Positions 13,218 to 15,998 of a stretch of 15,998 bases of DNA are shown here, one piece after another (the stretch's first letter is position 1; every line of letters starts with the position of its first letter). The notes under the pieces were generated by a model. The model saw only the letters and a program-made list of their open reading frames with translations, did not search any database and was not told the DNA's origin. Source of the stretch: Rhodoferax sp. (GTDB lineage: Bacteria > Pseudomonadota > Gammaproteobacteria > Burkholderiales > Burkholderiaceae_C); contig JAQGMQ010000667.1 of the NCBI GenBank assembly GCA_028292305.1, positions 1 through 15,998 of the forward strand. Reading direction: 5' to 3'. The position numbers were made by a program, and so were the translations under genes.

Positions 13218-14179
13218 TCGTCGCCTGGGTCATCGGCAGCGGGGGCTTGCTCGGCAAGGCCCTGGGCCGCGCGCTCGGTGAATACACACAGCCGTTCAGC
13301 CCCGCCGAACGCTTTCACTGGAACACCGAAGCGACACTGAAGCAGCAACTGCTACAGGCCGTCCGCGCGTTTGCAGAACAGGCTTCGGCGGCCGCGCAGT
13401 GGCACATTTTCTGGACCGCCGGGGTGGGTACGTTTGCGAGCTCGGCTGAGACCATGGCGCAGGAAACCAAGACACTGGCCCTGCTGCTGGATGCCATCCG
13501 CAACTCGCCGGTGTTGTGCGCCAGGCCTGGCTGCATCACGCTGGCCAGTTCGGCCGGCGCGATCTATGCGGGCTCGAAAGCCTTCGTCATCACCGAAGAC
13601 ACGCCTGCCGCGCCGACCACGCCGTATGCGGCAGAGAAGATGCGCCACGAGGCCATGCTGACCGCGCTGGCCGGAGAACTCGGCAAGCTGCATGTGTTCC
13701 TGGCGCGCATCTCCACCATCTACGGCGGGGGCCAGACGAGCAAGAAGTCGCAAGGCCTGCTGACCCACATCGCTCGCTGCGTGATCCGCCGCGAGCCGGT
13801 GCACATCTACGTGCCCTACGACACCATCCGCGACTACATCGCGGTAGCCGACGTGGCGCAGGACATGGTCCACGGCGCACTGGCCTCCGTGGGCACGCCG
13901 GGCGTCACCATGAAGTTGATCGCCTCCGAACACCCGACCACCATCGCGGAAATCATCGGCATCTTCCGCAAGATCGCCAAGCGCAATCCGCGGGTCATCA
14001 CCAGTGCCAACCGGTTGTCGGCCCTGTATGCCAAGCGCATCCAGTTCAGGTCATCGATCCATCCCGGCGGCACCGTTCCGGCGCGTACGCCGTTGCTGGT
14101 CGGCATCGCGCAACTTCTGGGTGAAGAACAACGCATGTTGAAATTGCCCGGGGCTCAGACAGGCCCAAACAACCCATGA
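13214..14179 (+). CDS. NAD-dependent epimerase/dehydratase (extended SDR)
   Basis: A 321-residue extended short-chain dehydrogenase/reductase. The nucleotide-binding motif is IGSGGLLGKAL at 7-17 (a GxGGxxG variant of GxxGxxG). The catalytic residues are S112/S113 (TLASSAGAIYAG) and Y138-x-x-x-K142 (YAAEK). The later STIYGGGQ and DYIAVADVAQDM segments match the substrate and NAD regions of sugar-nucleotide epimerases. It probably makes or alters a nucleotide sugar used by the flanking glycosyltransferases. Both ends overlap neighbours by ATGA (13214-13217 and 14176-14179), so expression is tightly coupled. Which sugar is modified cannot be read from the sequence; a 4-epimerase, reductase or dehydratase role are all possible. 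Confidence 0.87.
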   Translation: MIVAWVIGSGGLLGKALGRALGEYTQPFSPAERFHWNTEATLKQQLLQAVRAFAEQASAAAQWHIFWTAGVGTFASSAETMAQETKTLALLLDAIRNSPVLCARPGCITLASSAGAIYAGSKAFVITEDTPAAPTTPYAAEKMRHEAMLTALAGELGKLHVFLARISTIYGGGQTSKKSQGLLTHIARCVIRREPVHIYVPYDTIRDYIAVADVAQDMVHGALASVGTPGVTMKLIASEHPTTIAEIIGIFRKIAKRNPRVITSANRLSALYAKRIQFRSSIHPGGTVPARTPLLVGIAQLLGEEQRMLKLPGAQTGPNNP

Positions 14180-15003
14180 ACCAACCGCTCGTCTCCATCT
14201 GCATCCCGACCTACCGCGGCGCGGAATTCATCGGCACCACCATCGAGTCCGTGGTGTCACAAACCTACGCGAATCTTGAAATCATCGTGCTCGACGACAA
14301 CTCGCCCGACACCACCGCGGCCGAGGTCGGCAAGTTCAACGACCCACGCATCACCTACCTGCGCAACGCCGCCAATCTCGGGCCGCAGGGCAACTGGAAC
14401 CGCTGCCTGGCGTTGGCCAAAGGAAAGTATTTCAAGCTGCTCCCGCATGACGACCTGCTGTCGCCCGACTGCATCGCCAACCAGGTCCAGGTGTTCGAAG
14501 CCGACACCGACGAGAAAATCGCGCTGGTGTTCGGCGCCCGCAAGATCATGCGGCCTGACAACCGCGTGCTGATGGAACGTGGCCTGAACATTCCCGCTGG
14601 CGTGATCTCGGGCAGCGAGCTGGTCAAGCGTTGCGTGCGTTCCGGCGGCAACCTGATCGGTGAGCCCGGCAGTGGCCTGCTGCGCAAGAAACTCGTCGAT
14701 GTGCTCGGCCCCTACGACGCCACCTACCCGTACGTGATCGACATGAACTACTGGTTTCGCGCGCTGGCCCACGGCAGCGGCTTCTACACCGCGCAAAACG
14801 ACTCGGCGTTCTGCATCAAGGCCGGCTCGTGGAGCGTGGCGATCGGGAAGAAGCAGCACCTCGATTTCGTCGGCATGGCGAATGCCTTCCGTGCCGATGC
14901 GCGTTACGGCCTCACGGCGCTGGACTGCGCCATCGGCAATGTGCGGGCGCGGGTCAACACCGTGATCCGCTGGGTGATGTACCGGTATCTGTTTGCGGCA
15001 TGA
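14176..15003 (+). CDS. Family 2 glycosyltransferase
   Basis: A 275-residue soluble GT-A protein. It has LVSICIPTYRGAEFIGTTIESVVSQTY at the N-terminus, VLDDNSPDTT at 38-47 with the nucleotide-binding Asp pair, and KLLPHDDLLSPD at 87-98, the HDD variant of the DxD metal motif. There is no membrane segment, so it would act on the cytoplasmic side. It likely adds a sugar to the same lipid-linked glycan as the other operon members. Its ATG overlaps the epimerase stop as ATGA. The stop is followed by 48 nt with no gene before the GtrA gene. Donor, acceptor and linkage are unknown. Confidence 0.9.
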   Translation: MNQPLVSICIPTYRGAEFIGTTIESVVSQTYANLEIIVLDDNSPDTTAAEVGKFNDPRITYLRNAANLGPQGNWNRCLALAKGKYFKLLPHDDLLSPDCIANQVQVFEADTDEKIALVFGARKIMRPDNRVLMERGLNIPAGVISGSELVKRCVRSGGNLIGEPGSGLLRKKLVDVLGPYDATYPYVIDMNYWFRALAHGSGFYTAQNDSAFCIKAGSWSVAIGKKQHLDFVGMANAFRADARYGLTALDCAIGNVRARVNTVIRWVMYRYLFAA

Positions 15004-15051
15004 CGACGATGCCAACCCAAGTGCCACCCCGTTCGGCCATAGGGCGTTGAG

Positions 15052-15480
15052 ATGACTATTGCATCAGGCCTGAAGTCGTTCTTCGACCGCCACCTGTTGG
15101 TGCGTTACGTGGTGGTGGGCGTGCTCAACACCTCGGTCGGTTATTTGCTCTATGTGCTGTTCCTGCTGCTCGGCTTCGAATACAAGCTGGCCAATTTGCT
15201 GGCCTTGCTGGTCGGCATTGCTTTCAGCTTCAAGACGCAGGGCGTGCTGGTTTTCAAGAACTCCGACAACTCGCTGATTTTTCGCTACCTGGCTTGCTGG
15301 ACGCTGATCTACTTTTCGAACACCTACATCATTGGCAAGTTCATCGGACTTGGCTTTTCGGAATATGCGGCCGGCGCCATTGCCACGCCGATCAACGTCC
15401 TGCTGTCGTACGTGATTCAAAAATACCTGATCTTCAAGAAGAAGCCCTTAGAGGAAAAAATCAATGTCGACCATCGCTAA
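15052..15480 (+). CDS. GtrA-family membrane protein (putative lipid-linked sugar flippase)
   Basis: A 142-residue membrane protein with about four hydrophobic segments, near 17-40, 46-66, 78-98 and 104-127. It carries the family landmarks RYVVVGVLNTSVGYLLY at 18-34 and a second-helix region ending in FSFKTQGVLVFK, and ends with the typical VIQKYLIFKK before a basic tail. GtrA proteins are proposed to flip undecaprenyl-phosphate-linked glucose or similar sugars across the inner membrane; direct biochemical proof is limited. Its job pairs naturally with the GtrB-like transferase at the head of this operon. Its 3' end overlaps the next gene by 17 nt. Confidence 0.9.
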   Translation: MTIASGLKSFFDRHLLVRYVVVGVLNTSVGYLLYVLFLLLGFEYKLANLLALLVGIAFSFKTQGVLVFKNSDNSLIFRYLACWTLIYFSNTYIIGKFIGLGFSEYAAGAIATPINVLLSYVIQKYLIFKKKPLEEKINVDHR

Positions 15481-15998
15481 ACCATCGCAGCTGGAACCGC
15501 GGGTCGAACATGCCGGCTTGCCGGCCCAGCGGGTGCTGCTGTTGGCGAACACCGCCGGCATCGCTGCGTTTTTCCTGTTTTTCTGCGTCAACCATTTCCT
15601 GTCCACGGGCGGCCTGTCGGCGCAATCGCTGGCTTTCTTCGCCGGCCTGAGCTTCACCTGCCTCGTCTACGGCCAGGCCTTCAGGCGGGCCATACGGCAT
15701 TGGGTGCTGATCGACTTCAAGCTGCCCTTCGACATGCTGGCCGGGTTTTTCGTGGCGAACACGCTGCTGTTCATCGTCTCGCTGGCCTCCCCGCTCGGCA
15801 TGAAGGTCAATGCCCTGTTCGTATTCTTCGTGAGCGTGCTCATCGGCGGTCTCGCACTGCGCAGGACACACACCTCGGCGGCGGCGTCCAGGCTGGTTGA
15901 AGCGCCCGACGCCGCAGCCTCGCCGGCATCTGCCGCGACCGCGGGCGCCATTGCCGTCATCGTGAGCGCCATCGCGGCAACGCTCTGGTGCCTGCAAG
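15464..15998 (+). CDS. Large integral membrane protein, 3' end beyond window (possible Gtr-type glycosyltransferase)
   Basis: The frame from ATG 15464 stays open to the window edge (178 codons). A good AGAGG ribosome-binding site sits just upstream. The start overlaps the GtrA gene by 17 nt in another frame. The part seen has about 20 polar residues, then hydrophobic stretches at about 24-45 (VLLLANTAGIAAFFLFFCVN), 52-70, 88-105 and 111-128, a polar alanine-rich linker, and another hydrophobic run at the edge. No catalytic motif is visible. In gtrA-gtrB-gtrX modules the third gene is a large membrane glycosyltransferase that attaches the flipped sugar to O-antigen, so that role is suggested by position only. 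A polymerase-like or unknown membrane protein is equally possible. Confidence 0.75.
   Translation, partial: MSTIAKPSQLEPRVEHAGLPAQRVLLLANTAGIAAFFLFFCVNHFLSTGGLSAQSLAFFAGLSFTCLVYGQAFRRAIRHWVLIDFKLPFDMLAGFFVANTLLFIVSLASPLGMKVNALFVFFVSVLIGGLALRRTHTSAAASRLVEAPDAAASPASAATAGAIAVIVSAIAATLWCLQ

Overview
The window comes from a high-GC Gram-negative chromosome. Strong GC3 bias, dense operons with ATGA-type overlaps, and the mix of CaiB/BaiF CoA-transferase, acyl-CoA dehydrogenase, MaoC, LysR and stand-alone solute-binding genes suggest a betaproteobacterium of the order Burkholderiales, probably Comamonadaceae. The taxon is inferred from gene content and composition; there is no rRNA or other marker here.

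Left region (1-4181). The last 28 codons of an unidentified plus-strand gene end at 87. Then, on the minus strand, comes a tight three-gene unit, hipB-hipA-third gene. It is a HipBA toxin-antitoxin pair with a TTGA start/stop overlap, followed 4 nt later by a protein that looks like a 2OG-Fe(II) oxygenase. Its promoter region is very AT-rich and carries a perfect 10-bp inverted repeat. Upstream, also on the minus strand, are a glutathione S-transferase of lower GC and a SHOCT-domain protein.

Middle region (4321-11975). This is an apparent catabolic regulon. Minus-strand genes encode a DapA/NanA-type aldolase and an HpaI-type pyruvate aldolase. The divergent plus-strand operon encodes a family III CoA-transferase, an acyl-CoA dehydrogenase, two tandem MaoC hot-dog proteins and a small dimeric alpha/beta-barrel protein. 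A perfect hairpin separates this operon from a convergent family 3 periplasmic binding protein, which is divergent from a LysR regulator. Both divergent intergenic regions carry the same 25-bp element (20 of 25 identical, core CTATA-N8-TTATAG), so one regulator, most likely the LysR protein, may control all of it. The inferred scheme is periplasmic capture, CoA activation, dehydrogenation, hydration and aldol cleavage of an unknown carboxylic acid.

Right region (12195-15998). A plus-strand envelope-glycan operon has a GtrB/DPM1-like polyprenyl-phosphate glycosyltransferase, an NAD-dependent epimerase/dehydratase, a family 2 glycosyltransferase, a GtrA flippase-like protein and the start of a large membrane protein running off the window. 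The layout resembles the gtrA-gtrB-gtrX O-antigen modification module with two extra sugar genes inserted. No tRNA, rRNA, CRISPR array or insertion sequence was recognised, and no gene-free stretch exceeds 300 bases.
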